Source of the DNA: Rhodobacteraceae bacterium EL129
GTDB taxonomy: Bacteria; Pseudomonadota; Alphaproteobacteria; Rhodobacterales; Rhodobacteraceae
Length of the DNA stretch: 64,000 bases
Assembly: GCA_900313005.1 (NCBI GenBank)
Contig: ONZJ01000002.1
Span: 3,197,909 to 3,261,908 of the forward strand
Direction of reading: 5' to 3'
The notes beneath the pieces are model-generated. The model did not search any database. It was not told where the DNA came from and was given only the letters and a program-made list of their open reading frames with translations. A program made the position numbers and the translations under genes. Shown here one piece after another: positions 8,418 through 16,445 of the stretch; the first letter of the stretch is position 1, and every line of letters begins with the position of its first letter.

Positions 8418-9521
8418 TCAGCTTTCTGGGCTTATTAAATCCAAATACTTCTGCGCCGCCCTTTCAGGCGAGAAGTATCCAGCGCGTTGCTTCAATGCGT
8501 CTTTTGGCACAGGAACCGCAAGGCTTTCCTTCATGCCGATGGCGAGGCTTTTGACATCCCCGACCGGTGTAAGGCGTCCATATTGCCCGCCCTCAAGGAT
8601 CTCGCCTGGACCCGAAGGGCAATCGGTAGACACCACGGGTGTACCGCAGGCCATGGCCTCGACGATCACGTTGCCAAACCCTTCGCGATCGGACGACAAC
8701 ACGAACAGATCAGCTGTGATGTAAAACGGTGTCGGATCAGACTGGAACCCAGCGAAAACAACCTGGGCGCCCACGCCCAAATCCCGAGCGAGAGAGATCA
8801 GGTCTTCTCGCCCAACACCGTCTCCCACGAACATCAGTTGTGCGTCTGGCCGGTTAAACTGCGCAAATGCACGCAACAAAAGCGGATGGTTTTTTACGGC
8901 TTTTAAAGTGCCTACTGTGAGGATGCGGGCGCCGCTTGGACCGGGCCAAAGACGCTCGGCTTGATCAAGCGCAGATGGATCGGGATCTGGGCGCGCAGGA
9001 ACGGGGTTGTAGATCACCTCGAATGCACGTCTGCGCATCCCGGACAAGGCTGCCATATCTGCCGCGACACCTGCCGAAACACCGACGCGATGACCTGCGA
9101 TACGATACCCCAAACCCGTAGAGCTACGCAGAAACAGGCGGTGCAGGAGGCCCCAATCCCCATACTGCTTTGAGAGGATGCCGTGCTCGGACACAAGCAC
9201 CTCACACCGATGACCCGAGAGCCGCTGCGCCAGTGGTGCGATCACGCTCAGCGGCCACATCGCGGCGATCAGAACATCGGGTTTCTGAGTGCGCAAATAT
9301 TTAACGAGCTTTGGCAGAAGCTTGCGCACTCTGGGCACTGCCAGGTCACTCACCGAGTGGGCGCTCTGAGCTTCTTCGATCAGCTCTCCCCTCGCCTGTC
9401 TCAGTACAAAATCCACCTCATGCCCTGCCTTGGCAAATTCATGGGCCAGATCAAGATTGACCCGCTCTGCCCCACCACCTCGCAGGTCGGGCAGCAAAAT
9501 TGAGATCTTGCGCGTGTTCAT
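8418..9521 (-). CDS. Glycosyltransferase family 4 protein
   Basis: Protein of 367 residues with a typical GT4 fold: N-terminal LLPDLRGGGAERVNLDLA, an SEHG motif, then ILTVGTLKAVKNHPLLL and the E-x7-E region DREGFGNVIVEAMACGTPV in the C-terminal half, which binds the nucleotide sugar. Retaining transferase, cytoplasmic or loosely membrane-bound. It is 130 bases downstream of the UDP-sugar dehydrogenase gene; that gap shows no clear promoter or terminator. The GGGAERV motif is widespread in transferases adding galactose, GalNAc or related sugars but does not fix specificity. Confidence 0.92.
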   Translation of the reverse strand: MNTRKISILLPDLRGGGAERVNLDLAHEFAKAGHEVDFVLRQARGELIEEAQSAHSVSDLAVPRVRKLLPKLVKYLRTQKPDVLIAAMWPLSVIAPLAQRLSGHRCEVLVSEHGILSKQYGDWGLLHRLFLRSSTGLGYRIAGHRVGVSAGVAADMAALSGMRRRAFEVIYNPVPARPDPDPSALDQAERLWPGPSGARILTVGTLKAVKNHPLLLRAFAQFNRPDAQLMFVGDGVGREDLISLARDLGVGAQVVFAGFQSDPTPFYITADLFVLSSDREGFGNVIVEAMACGTPVVSTDCPSGPGEILEGGQYGRLTPVGDVKSLAIGMKESLAVPVPKDALKQRAGYFSPERAAQKYLDLISPES

Positions 9522-9651
9522 TCTACGTGTCGCAAAATATCACCCGCGGCCCTTGCTGTGTTCGTATTGCCTGATACGTGTGAACAACGGAGCGGAGGCG
9601 CAAAAAAACGCAACTAAGACCAATGAGGTGTCTCGGTTTCGAAAGCCCCAA

Positions 9652-10932
9652 TCACAGCCTCAGATCACTCTCAGCAGACGACAAAACGTGTTTCAAGTCG
9701 TAAAGCACATGCACGTCACGTCCATAACGGCGCAAAGCGGCAGACCCTGCTTCCTTGAATTCTGCGTGCGCAACAGCCAGGACAACCGCATCATAGGTGC
9801 CACCATCCGGTTCCGTAACCACATCAATGTCGAACTCGGCCCGGGCTTCGTCCGGATCGACCCAAGGGTCATGTACATCCACAGTTGCGCCAAACTCTTC
9901 CAGCTCTCGGACAACGTCGATGACACGCGTATTCCGCAGGTCAGGGCAGTTTTCCTTGAAGGTCAGGCCCAGCACCAGCACGCGCGCACCCTCAACATGG
10001 ATCTGGCGTTTGATCAAAGCCTTGACCAATTGCCCTGCCACATAGGCCCCCATGCTGTCGTTGATCCGCCGCCCCGACAGGATAATCTGCGGATGGTGGC
10101 CGATCTCTTCTGCCTTGTGCGTGAGGTAATAGGGATCCACTCCAATGCAGTGTCCGCCGACCAAACCCGGCCGGAACGGCAAGAAGTTCCACTTTGTTCC
10201 GGCTGCTTTCAAAACGGCCTCGGTGTCAATCTCCAGCTTATTGAAGATGATCGCGAGTTCATTCATCAGGCCAATATTCAGATCACGTTGTGTGTTCTCA
10301 ATGACCTTCGCGGCTTCGGCCACCCGAATGCTTGCGGCCTTATGCGTGCCGACCGGGACAATTGCACGATAGAGCGCATCAATATTGTCAGCCGCTTCAG
10401 GCGTCGAACCCGAGGTGACTTTGACAATGTTGGGCAAACGGCGCTCGGTATCGCCCGGGTTAATACGTTCCGGAGAATATCCCACGGTGAAATCCTGGTT
10501 GAACCTCAGCCCCGAGACACGTTCCAGAATTGGCACGCAGACCTCTTCTGTGGCGCCCGGATACACAGTGGATTCGTAGATCACCGTGTCACCGGCTTTC
10601 AGCACCCTCCCAACGGTTTCCGAGGCGCGTTCGAGCGGCGTCAGATCGGGACGCTTTGTTGAATCGATTGGTGTGGGCACCGTCACGATATAGATTCCGG
10701 CGTCACGCAAAGCGGCCGGATCATCCGTCATGGTGAGGTGTTTGGCCGTCGCCATCTCCTCTACTGAGACTTCGCGAGTCCCGTCATGGCCTTTACGCAG
10801 CTCGGTGATGCGCTGGGCATTGATGTCAAATCCGATGACCGGCCTTTGCTTGCCGAATTCCACCGCAAGCGGCAGACCGACATAGCCCAAACCAATTACG
10901 GCGATGGTCTTGTTTTCAAAATCTTGAGTCAT
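9652..10932 (-). CDS. UDP-HexNAc 6-dehydrogenase (TviB/WbpO-like nucleotide sugar dehydrogenase)
   Basis: A 426-residue NAD-dependent dehydrogenase that oxidises C6 of a UDP-sugar to the uronic acid. It has [12 protein letters not shown] (NAD fold, 13-24), the middle [11 protein letters not shown] segment and the catalytic Cys262 in [11 protein letters not shown]. The [10 protein letters not shown] segment and general length match the TviB/WbpO/VipA group, which acts on UDP-GlcNAc or UDP-GalNAc rather than UDP-glucose. It lies 18 bases downstream of the epimerase gene, giving a pair that can make and interconvert UDP-hexuronic acids. The expected product is an acidic sugar in the polysaccharide. 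The class is firm; GlcNAc versus GalNAc is not decided by sequence alone. Confidence 0.9.
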   Translation of the reverse strand: MTQDFENKTIAVIGLGYVGLPLAVEFGKQRPVIGFDINAQRITELRKGHDGTREVSVEEMATAKHLTMTDDPAALRDAGIYIVTVPTPIDSTKRPDLTPLERASETVGRVLKAGDTVIYESTVYPGATEEVCVPILERVSGLRFNQDFTVGYSPERINPGDTERRLPNIVKVTSGSTPEAADNIDALYRAIVPVGTHKAASIRVAEAAKVIENTQRDLNIGLMNELAIIFNKLEIDTEAVLKAAGTKWNFLPFRPGLVGGHCIGVDPYYLTHKAEEIGHHPQIILSGRRINDSMGAYVAGQLVKALIKRQIHVEGARVLVLGLTFKENCPDLRNTRVIDVVRELEEFGATVDVHDPWVDPDEARAEFDIDVVTEPDGGTYDAVVLAVAHAEFKEAGSAALRRYGRDVHVLYDLKHVLSSAESDLRL

Positions 10933-10950
10933 GTAACGTTTCGAACCTGC

Positions 10951-11961
10951 TTATTTTTGATAATATTCACGATACCACTCGACAAACCGTGCGATACCGT
11001 CTCGGAAATCCGTTTGGGGGCGATACCCCGTGAGTTTTTTCAAAAGATCGGCATTGGCCCAGGTTGCGGGGACATCACCGGTCTGCATGCCCATGTAATT
11101 GCGCTGGGCTTTCTGGCCGAGGCACTCTTCAATTGCGTCCACAAAATCCAGCAGACGAACCTTGTCTGAGTTGCCAATGTTGACCACGCGGTACGGCGCA
11201 ACTGGTGACAGGCTGTCCCCTTCCGGGACAATGCCGTCTTCCGGGCGCTCTGGCACTGCGTCAATCAACAACCGGATCGCGCGCACCAGATCGTCAACAT
11301 AGGTGAAATCCCGATACATGTCTCCGTTGTTGTAAATATCAATCGGGCGATCATCCAAGATTGCGTCAACAAACTTGTACAACGCAAGATCCGGGCGGCC
11401 CCAAGGGCCATAGACCGTAAAGAACCGGAACATCGTTGTCGGAAGATCGTAGAGATGCGCATAGGAATGGGCCATGCTTTCGTTGGCCTTTTTCGTCGCG
11501 GCATAAATTGTCAGTTGCGTGTCGGCCTTCTCGGTTTCGATGAAGGGCATTTCGGTATTGGCACCGTACACAGACGAGGTTGACGCCATCAACAGATGCT
11601 TTACCTCCAGCCGGCGTGCTGCATCCATGACGTTGAAGGTGCCAATGACATTGCTGTCGAGATAGGCGCGCGGATTCTCGAGGCTGTAGCGCACCCCTGC
11701 CTGAGCCGCCAGATGCACGATCACGTCGGGCGCGAACTCCTCAGCCACGGATCCAAAGAGTGCCTCGTCCTCCAGCAACCCTTCGGTCATCGTAAATCCT
11801 TCGTTCTGCAAAAGCATGGCGTGGCGCTTTTGCTTGATCCTGACGTCATAGTAATCTGACATGCCGTCATAGCCGTGAACGCGGAATCCCTCGGCCAATA
11901 AAAACTTGGCAAGGTGGAAGCCAATGAACCCTGCGGTTCCTGTAATTAGAACACGTGTCAT
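10951..11961 (-). CDS. NAD-dependent epimerase (UDP-glucuronate 4-epimerase-like)
   Basis: A 336-residue extended [14 protein letters not shown] (8-18) binds NAD, STSSVYG (near 127-133) holds the catalytic Ser, and YAATK (Tyr153, Lys157) completes the active site. The [13 protein letters not shown] segment after the first strand is typical of the UDP-glucuronate/UDP-galacturonate 4-epimerase group (LpsL, Cap1J). It precedes the UDP-HexNAc dehydrogenase gene in the same operon, so it probably inverts C4 of a UDP-uronic acid or UDP-HexNAc uronic acid. The gene upstream (glycosyltransferase) ends 22 bases away. Family assignment firm; exact substrate open. Confidence 0.9.
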   Translation of the reverse strand: MTRVLITGTAGFIGFHLAKFLLAEGFRVHGYDGMSDYYDVRIKQKRHAMLLQNEGFTMTEGLLEDEALFGSVAEEFAPDVIVHLAAQAGVRYSLENPRAYLDSNVIGTFNVMDAARRLEVKHLLMASTSSVYGANTEMPFIETEKADTQLTIYAATKKANESMAHSYAHLYDLPTTMFRFFTVYGPWGRPDLALYKFVDAILDDRPIDIYNNGDMYRDFTYVDDLVRAIRLLIDAVPERPEDGIVPEGDSLSPVAPYRVVNIGNSDKVRLLDFVDAIEECLGQKAQRNYMGMQTGDVPATWANADLLKKLTGYRPQTDFRDGIARFVEWYREYYQK

Positions 11962-11983
11962 TCGGTTTTATCCAATCTCAAAG

Positions 11984-13132
11984 TTATGAGCCATATACGG
12001 CCACAGTGGTTGTTCTTGGCGCCAGGGTGCGAAGTGCATCACGATAGGCGTTCACCACGATGCTCTGACCATATTCGCGCTCCATCTTCAAGCGACCCGC
12101 TTCCCCCATCGCGACACGCTCGTCCTGTGGCAATGCAATGAAGGCTTCACAAGCGGCTGCCAAGCTGTCTGCGCTACGCACCTCACACAGAAAGCCGGTA
12201 TTTTGATGATCGACCACAGCCCGGCAACCGGGCACATCCGTGGCGATGATCGGACGCGCCATTGCGGCGGCCTCAATAAGGGTACGCGGCGCGCCCTCGC
12301 GATAGGACGGCAAGACGACGCAATGCGCTTTTTCAATCTTCGGCCGTACATCTTCAACAGTCCCGAGGTATTCAATCACATCTTCACGTTCCCAACTCTG
12401 CACGGTGTTGCGGTCGATGGCCGTACGGTTCTCGGCATCTGTTGCGCCAAGCAGCTGAAAGCGGGCTTGCGGATGGTGCGCTTTCACGCCGCGGGCCGCG
12501 TCGATGAACTCAAGCACCCCCTTGTCACGCAAAAGACGCGCAATCATCAAGAAGACCGGCGCCTCACCTTTGGACGGGTAGGCTGCGGCTGCAAACCGTT
12601 CGAGATCAATGCCTGACCCTGGCAAACGATGCGCCTGGCTCTGCGTGACAAGACCACGATCAATAAACAGAGATTGGTCGTCTTCATTCTGAAAAAAGAC
12701 AATCGGCAGCTTGCGGAATGCTGTCTTGTAAAGCATCACGGCCACCCGTTCCAACAATCCCCCGGACAAAAACGCCGTTCCCAATCCGGTTACATTGGGA
12801 GCAAACGGAATTCTGGCAGCTTTTGCTGCAATCGCGCCAAAAATGTTGTTCTTGATGGTGAAGCTGAGGATGACGTCGGGCTGATTTTCTCGAAAATGTT
12901 GACGAAAACGCCGGATCAATTTGAAATCCTGCAGTGGGTTGATCCCCTTCACATTCATTTCAAGGTGACGGACGGAACAGCCCATCGCCTCGAGCTTTGG
13001 AACCGCGTCGTCCTTCGGCGCGAGGATCGTCACCTGATGTCCATCGGCCAGCAACGCTTCCACAAGCGGCCGTCGGAAATTCCAGATATTCCAGCTGGCG
13101 TTGACCGTCATGAGAATCTTCACGTGTGGCAC
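11984..13132 (-). CDS. Glycosyltransferase family 4 protein (PglA-like)
   Basis: Protein of 382 residues. N-terminal ILMTVNASWNIWNFRRPLV and the LSFTIKNNIFGAIAA and NVTGLGTAF segments are characteristic of the PglA group, transferases that add an early GalNAc-type residue to an undecaprenyl-diphosphate-linked sugar. The donor half has FLMIARLLRDKGVLEF and SYREGAPRTLIEAAAMARP with the E-x7-E pattern. Being early in the operon and of this type, it may add the second sugar after the initiating transferase at 14530-15207. It follows the MarR-type regulator gene by 37 bases. Acceptor position is an inference from the family. Confidence 0.88.
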   Translation of the reverse strand: MPHVKILMTVNASWNIWNFRRPLVEALLADGHQVTILAPKDDAVPKLEAMGCSVRHLEMNVKGINPLQDFKLIRRFRQHFRENQPDVILSFTIKNNIFGAIAAKAARIPFAPNVTGLGTAFLSGGLLERVAVMLYKTAFRKLPIVFFQNEDDQSLFIDRGLVTQSQAHRLPGSGIDLERFAAAAYPSKGEAPVFLMIARLLRDKGVLEFIDAARGVKAHHPQARFQLLGATDAENRTAIDRNTVQSWEREDVIEYLGTVEDVRPKIEKAHCVVLPSYREGAPRTLIEAAAMARPIIATDVPGCRAVVDHQNTGFLCEVRSADSLAAACEAFIALPQDERVAMGEAGRLKMEREYGQSIVVNAYRDALRTLAPRTTTVAVYGS

Positions 13133-13169
13133 CCCGTAAAGACATACCAGTTGATAAACCGGGCCCGGA

Positions 13170-13562
13170 TCATTTGCGCGCCTTTGTGGTGTTTTGTGCG
13201 CTCGGCGCGGGCCCCATCTCGGCGCCCAATAGCAAGTCCTGTTGCAGGCTTTCGATCTCGGCCTTCAGCGCATCATATTCCTCGAGTTTGCGCTGCAGGA
13301 ACCTGCTGGTCAAAGCCGCCTTTTCCGATGCCCCCTTGGGAGTCAAGACATAGGCATACCGAAGCTTTTTTTTCGCAGCCTGAAAGTCGCGGATCTTCAA
13401 TTGCCCTTTTTCCACGAGAGATTTAAGGCAATAGTTAACCGCACCCAAACTGATCCCCAGTTCGCGAGACAACGCACGTTGACTCATCTGAGGATTACTT
13501 TCGAGCAGGCGCAAAATGCGAAAGCGCACGTATTGCTGTAATTCATCTCTGTTTGAAGACAT
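13170..13562 (-). CDS. MarR family EPS-associated transcriptional regulator
   Basis: A 130-residue winged-helix protein. The helix-turn-helix spans MSQRALSRELGISLGAVNYCLKSL (about 26-49), and the wing includes LKIRDFQAAKKKLRYAY followed by LTPKG. The C-terminal third (about 80-115) is a predicted coiled coil rich in Leu and Glu, probably for dimerisation. This layout matches the small MarR-type regulators found inside exopolysaccharide loci. It is the first gene of the long minus-strand polysaccharide operon. No good ribosome binding site is seen before the ATG; a TTGATCAA palindrome touches the start codon. What signal it senses cannot be read. Confidence 0.85.
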   Translation of the reverse strand: MSSNRDELQQYVRFRILRLLESNPQMSQRALSRELGISLGAVNYCLKSLVEKGQLKIRDFQAAKKKLRYAYVLTPKGASEKAALTSRFLQRKLEEYDALKAEIESLQQDLLLGAEMGPAPSAQNTTKARK

Positions 13563-13983
13563 TGATCAAGAAAACACGTTAAACCACGGCTACCGCAGCG
13601 AGGCTGGCTGCAGTGTCAGCTCGTTAAAAGAAAATTGGCCACTCAAACCATCGCAGACGACTGAGTTCATATTTGAACGCAAACCACAATTCGTTGATAA
13701 ATTCCAGCTAATTATCAGGAAAACCAATCGCATTCACGGAACACTCTGTTTCCAGGCATCATATCCGGAGAAGCTGGTCACTCTGCCGCCTTAAGTATCG
13801 CCTGAGTGCGGTCCGATTCCTCTGTCAGCCCAAAGACGTGCCGACTGTGGACGTACTGAACACCTCGATTTCGGAAGGATTTGAAAGAGCCGAATGCTGC
13901 GGCAATGGATGGCATAGCTTGCAAGATGCGCCGTCCTGCGAACCACCACGGGGATTTGCCTCTGTAAATGCCGATATTGAAGT
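13563..13983. other. 421-bp gap with possible operator and possible gene remnant
   Basis: AT-rich stretch between the MarR-type gene and the NusG-like gene, both on the minus strand. It probably carries the promoter of the MarR-led operon. A perfect inverted repeat GTTCA-TATT-TGAAC lies at 13665-13678, about 100 bases upstream of the MarR start, and is a candidate operator. On the minus strand a frame stays open from inside the NusG gene to a TGA at 13778-13780; it reads a natural-looking peptide (IYRGKSPWWF early, FGLTEESDRTQAILKAAE at its end) but lacks a credible start, so it may be a remnant of a lost gene. Confidence 0.5.
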
Positions 13984-14526
13984 TTAAAGCCCGCTTGGCT
14001 CGGTGCGCTGCACGTCTGTGGCTGACAGCATGGCCTTGGCATAACGTCCCATAAGCTCAAGCAGAACGTAGATACGGCCCTGTTCTGAAACAGCTTCGAC
14101 TTCAGCCAACTGATCGGCAAGAGGGCCGGACACCACTTTAACCTGATCACCAACCCTCAGCGCCACTGGCGTATCCGGCGTTGCATTATCGCCATCGCCC
14201 AACTTCAGAGCTTCGACAAAATCTGGAGGGACTTGTGTGGGACGCCCAGCTTCAAGGGCAACCAGCCGTGACACGCCGTAAGTGGCGTTTATGGAACGCC
14301 ATTGCCGATTGTCATCGGGAACTTTTACAAAAAGATAGCCAGGGAACAAAGGCCTGAAGCTTGTTTTGAAACGCCCTGCGCGACGATGTGTTTCCTCGCG
14401 CAGGGGCATGAAGCTCTCAAAGCCTTGGCGTGCAAGGTTCGTTATCGCCCGTTCCAGTCCACCCGGTTTGAGCTGCACGAGATACCACGGCTCATGCACG
14501 ACCTTAGCAGCCTGGTCGAAAGGCAT
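13984..14526 (-). CDS. NusG/RfaH-like transcription antitermination protein
   Basis: A 180-residue specialised NusG paralogue. The NGN domain starts at WYLVQLKPG (18-26), followed by GFESFMPLREE, the FRPLFPGYLFVKV segment and the SINATYGVSRLV block; the C-terminal KOW domain begins at LRVGDQVKVVSGP and ends with LELMGR. RfaH-type proteins are recruited to RNA polymerase at polysaccharide operons and let it read through long operons. It lies 3 bases downstream of the sugar-transferase gene, so it is made early and could act on the large operon that follows. No close match to the enterobacterial ops element was found in the leader of these genes. Confidence 0.87.
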   Translation of the reverse strand: MPFDQAAKVVHEPWYLVQLKPGGLERAITNLARQGFESFMPLREETHRRAGRFKTSFRPLFPGYLFVKVPDDNRQWRSINATYGVSRLVALEAGRPTQVPPDFVEALKLGDGDNATPDTPVALRVGDQVKVVSGPLADQLAEVEAVSEQGRIYVLLELMGRYAKAMLSATDVQRTEPSGL

Positions 14527-14529
14527 GGC

Positions 14530-15207
14530 TTACCGCTGTCCAAATCCGGAGAATACCACCGCGAATGTTGAGACGATGATGTACAGTTCCAGACGGAAAC
14601 TCGCCCTTTTGATGTAGAAGCTGTCATAGCGTGCTTTACGCTCAACGGAGCGTTGGCTGTCGGCATAGCCACCACGCACCTGGGCAAGCCCGGTTATACC
14701 AGGACGAACCGAGAAACGCTTGCTGTAATGCGCAACACCGTAAAGGTACTCAGTCGCGTGCTCAAATGCGTCGGGACGCGGGCCAACAAGGCTCATGTCC
14801 CCAGTAAAAATGTTCAAAATGTTTGGCAGCTCGTCAATTTTCAGGCGACGAAGAAGGCGGCCAAGCGGTGTAATACGGTGGTTTTCAAGTGGCGCGTCTG
14901 CGGCGCGAACCTTTGAACCATTGCACGTCATTGTCCGGAACTTCCACATTGTGAAAGCTTTGCCATCTCTTCCCATTCTCACTTGGCGGAAAAAGATAGG
15001 ACCAGGGTTCCAAATCGCATTAGCGACCACCAGAATTAAGGTAACGACGAGCAAAATTGGCAGGACCAAAACAGCAAACGAAAGATCAACTGCACGCTTG
15101 CAAACGGAAAAAAGGCTTCGGCCCTTGTGCGCACGCGCCACATCCGGAAAATCCACCATAGGCTCGTACAGTGCGCTGCCGACCAAAGCAGCCGTATCAT
15201 GTTTCAT
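14530..15207 (-). CDS. Undecaprenyl-phosphate sugar phosphotransferase (initiating PGT, ExoY/WcaJ C-domain type)
   Basis: A 225-residue monotopic phosphoglycosyl transferase that moves a sugar-1-phosphate from a UDP-sugar to undecaprenyl phosphate, starting the polysaccharide repeat. After a short N-terminal tail it has one membrane segment (about 40-62) then NPGPIFFRQVRMG, FTMWKFRTM, KIDELPN, DMSLVGPRPD and RPGITGLAQVRGG, all hallmark motifs with the Asp-Glu catalytic pair. The ATG at 15207 is chosen because GGGGGGA lies 7 bases upstream; a TTG five codons earlier overlaps that site and is unlikely. It has its own leader of almost 400 bases and is followed at once by the NusG-like gene. Confidence 0.92.
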   Translation of the reverse strand: MKHDTAALVGSALYEPMVDFPDVARAHKGRSLFSVCKRAVDLSFAVLVLPILLVVTLILVVANAIWNPGPIFFRQVRMGRDGKAFTMWKFRTMTCNGSKVRAADAPLENHRITPLGRLLRRLKIDELPNILNIFTGDMSLVGPRPDAFEHATEYLYGVAHYSKRFSVRPGITGLAQVRGGYADSQRSVERKARYDSFYIKRASFRLELYIIVSTFAVVFSGFGQR

Positions 15208-15602
15208 AACAAATCCCCCCAATAAGAATTCAGCAATAACTGCTCAAAAACTCCCTCGACCTCGAAGCACTATTTAAAACTTAAAATAGATTTTTTTTAA
15301 CCACTCGAGAAAAGCATTTTGCATCAAGAGTTTCAAGTAAAAACCGGATGGAGCCTCTCTATGAGCCAATTACCCCCTCTAATTGTTCTCGAGTCGGCAA
15401 CAATCAAGTAAATTATGCCAGAATTGGGGCCGATCGGCCGAACTTCCCCTTAGTTTACCCGTCGGTCACAACCGGTGCGAAGCGCCATGATTCTCGTTCT
15501 GCTGGGCCGTTTCATTTGGCGTATATTGTCGTAAACCATATCTGGGCCATACGTTGCTCGTGCAGATAAAGCACACCGAGCTATCGCAAGAATATTAAGA
15601 CT
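15208..15602. other. 395-bp leader between kinase and sugar transferase genes
   Basis: No gene is supported here. The stretch is AT-rich near the sugar-transferase start (15241-15320, with a run of Ts at 15290-15298 on the plus strand) and carries two inverted repeats: ATTGTT-N11-AACAAT at 15382-15404 and a 12-base palindrome GGCCGATCGGCC at 15428-15439. It probably holds the promoter and a structured 5' leader for the 15207-13984 transcript. No ops/JUMPstart sequence like that of enterobacteria is seen. Confidence 0.45.
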
Positions 15603-16421
15603 TTATGCGGTATCAAGAGCTCGTTTGTCGTGCCGATAAGCATTCAAAACAACACCGAGAACGTTGGTATGTTCAGCAACCTCACGTCGACAGGCCTCAA
15701 GTTGGCCATAATGCGTTGTATCAGCCCGGACCACGATGATCGCGCAGTCCGCGTTCTTGAGAAAGGCCCGGGAATCATCATTCACAAGGACCGAAGGAAG
15801 GTCGAAAATCATCACGTCCGGTTCATAGGCTGCCTGGATCGCACTCAGCTCTTCCGCTGTTTCCTCAGCGAGCAGAATTCGGGTTGGGTCGGGCTCAGCA
15901 CGCTGAGCCATGGAAACTGCAACGTTCTCCCCATACCGAAACGCTTGTTTGTCGAACGAAACTCCCCCGGTAAGCATTTCGCTGATCCCATAGGGTGGAT
16001 CCGTTTCGAAAAAATCTTGTACGGACGGATCGCGGAGATCCAAATCGAATAGAATGGAACGAAGATCGCTTTGGCGGCCAAGACCCAGCGCGAGATTGCA
16101 CGACAAGGTCGTCTTACCCGAACTTGGCATGGGCGATGTAATTGCGACCCGCTTCCAGCCATGCTGTCGCATCTGCAAGAGCGCTTTGGTGCGCAAGATA
16201 TCAAACGGCGTCGCCGCTTTGCGGGCCAAGCGCGTGACGACGCGGTGCTCGATCAGGCGCTTATCCTGCAGCTCGAGCGGCCTCAGCGCATCCCAGAGAT
16301 CAGAGGCACTGGACGGCGCCCTGCTCTTAGACTTCCGAGACGTGCCTTCGGCTTTCGGCGAGGAATTGTGCTCGCTGCGTGACTGACGTGCCTTAGCTAG
16401 GGCAGCTTGCAGTTTTTCCAT
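15603..16421 (-). CDS. CpsD/CapB-type tyrosine-protein kinase (BY-kinase)
   Basis: A 272-residue cytoplasmic P-loop protein of the bacterial tyrosine kinase type that regulates polysaccharide chain length. The Walker A motif is in TSPMPSSGKTTLSCN (about 95-109), Walker A' in LFDLDLRDPS, and Walker B in VMIFDLPS. The first ~70 residues are polar and likely disordered. Unlike Wzc or CpsD, the C-terminus lacks a Tyr cluster (only one Tyr in the last 15 residues), so autophosphorylation at a tail is doubtful. It is 24 bases downstream of the chain-length gene, the expected partner that activates it. Confidence 0.88.
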   Translation of the reverse strand: MEKLQAALAKARQSRSEHNSSPKAEGTSRKSKSRAPSSASDLWDALRPLELQDKRLIEHRVVTRLARKAATPFDILRTKALLQMRQHGWKRVAITSPMPSSGKTTLSCNLALGLGRQSDLRSILFDLDLRDPSVQDFFETDPPYGISEMLTGGVSFDKQAFRYGENVAVSMAQRAEPDPTRILLAEETAEELSAIQAAYEPDVMIFDLPSVLVNDDSRAFLKNADCAIIVVRADTTHYGQLEACRREVAEHTNVLGVVLNAYRHDKRALDTA

Positions 16422-16445
16422 TTGACTATCAGTTCCCGACTTACC

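Noticed and set aside
9430..10662. Long open frame of 410 codons on the plus strand opposite the UDP-sugar dehydrogenase
   Set aside because: It mirrors the codon pattern of the real minus-strand gene, has no family motif and no ribosome site; the dehydrogenase has all catalytic motifs.
15428..15439. GGCCGATCGGCC palindrome as a transcription terminator of the kinase operon
   Set aside because: No adjacent loop or U tract on the minus strand; kept only as part of the leader description.
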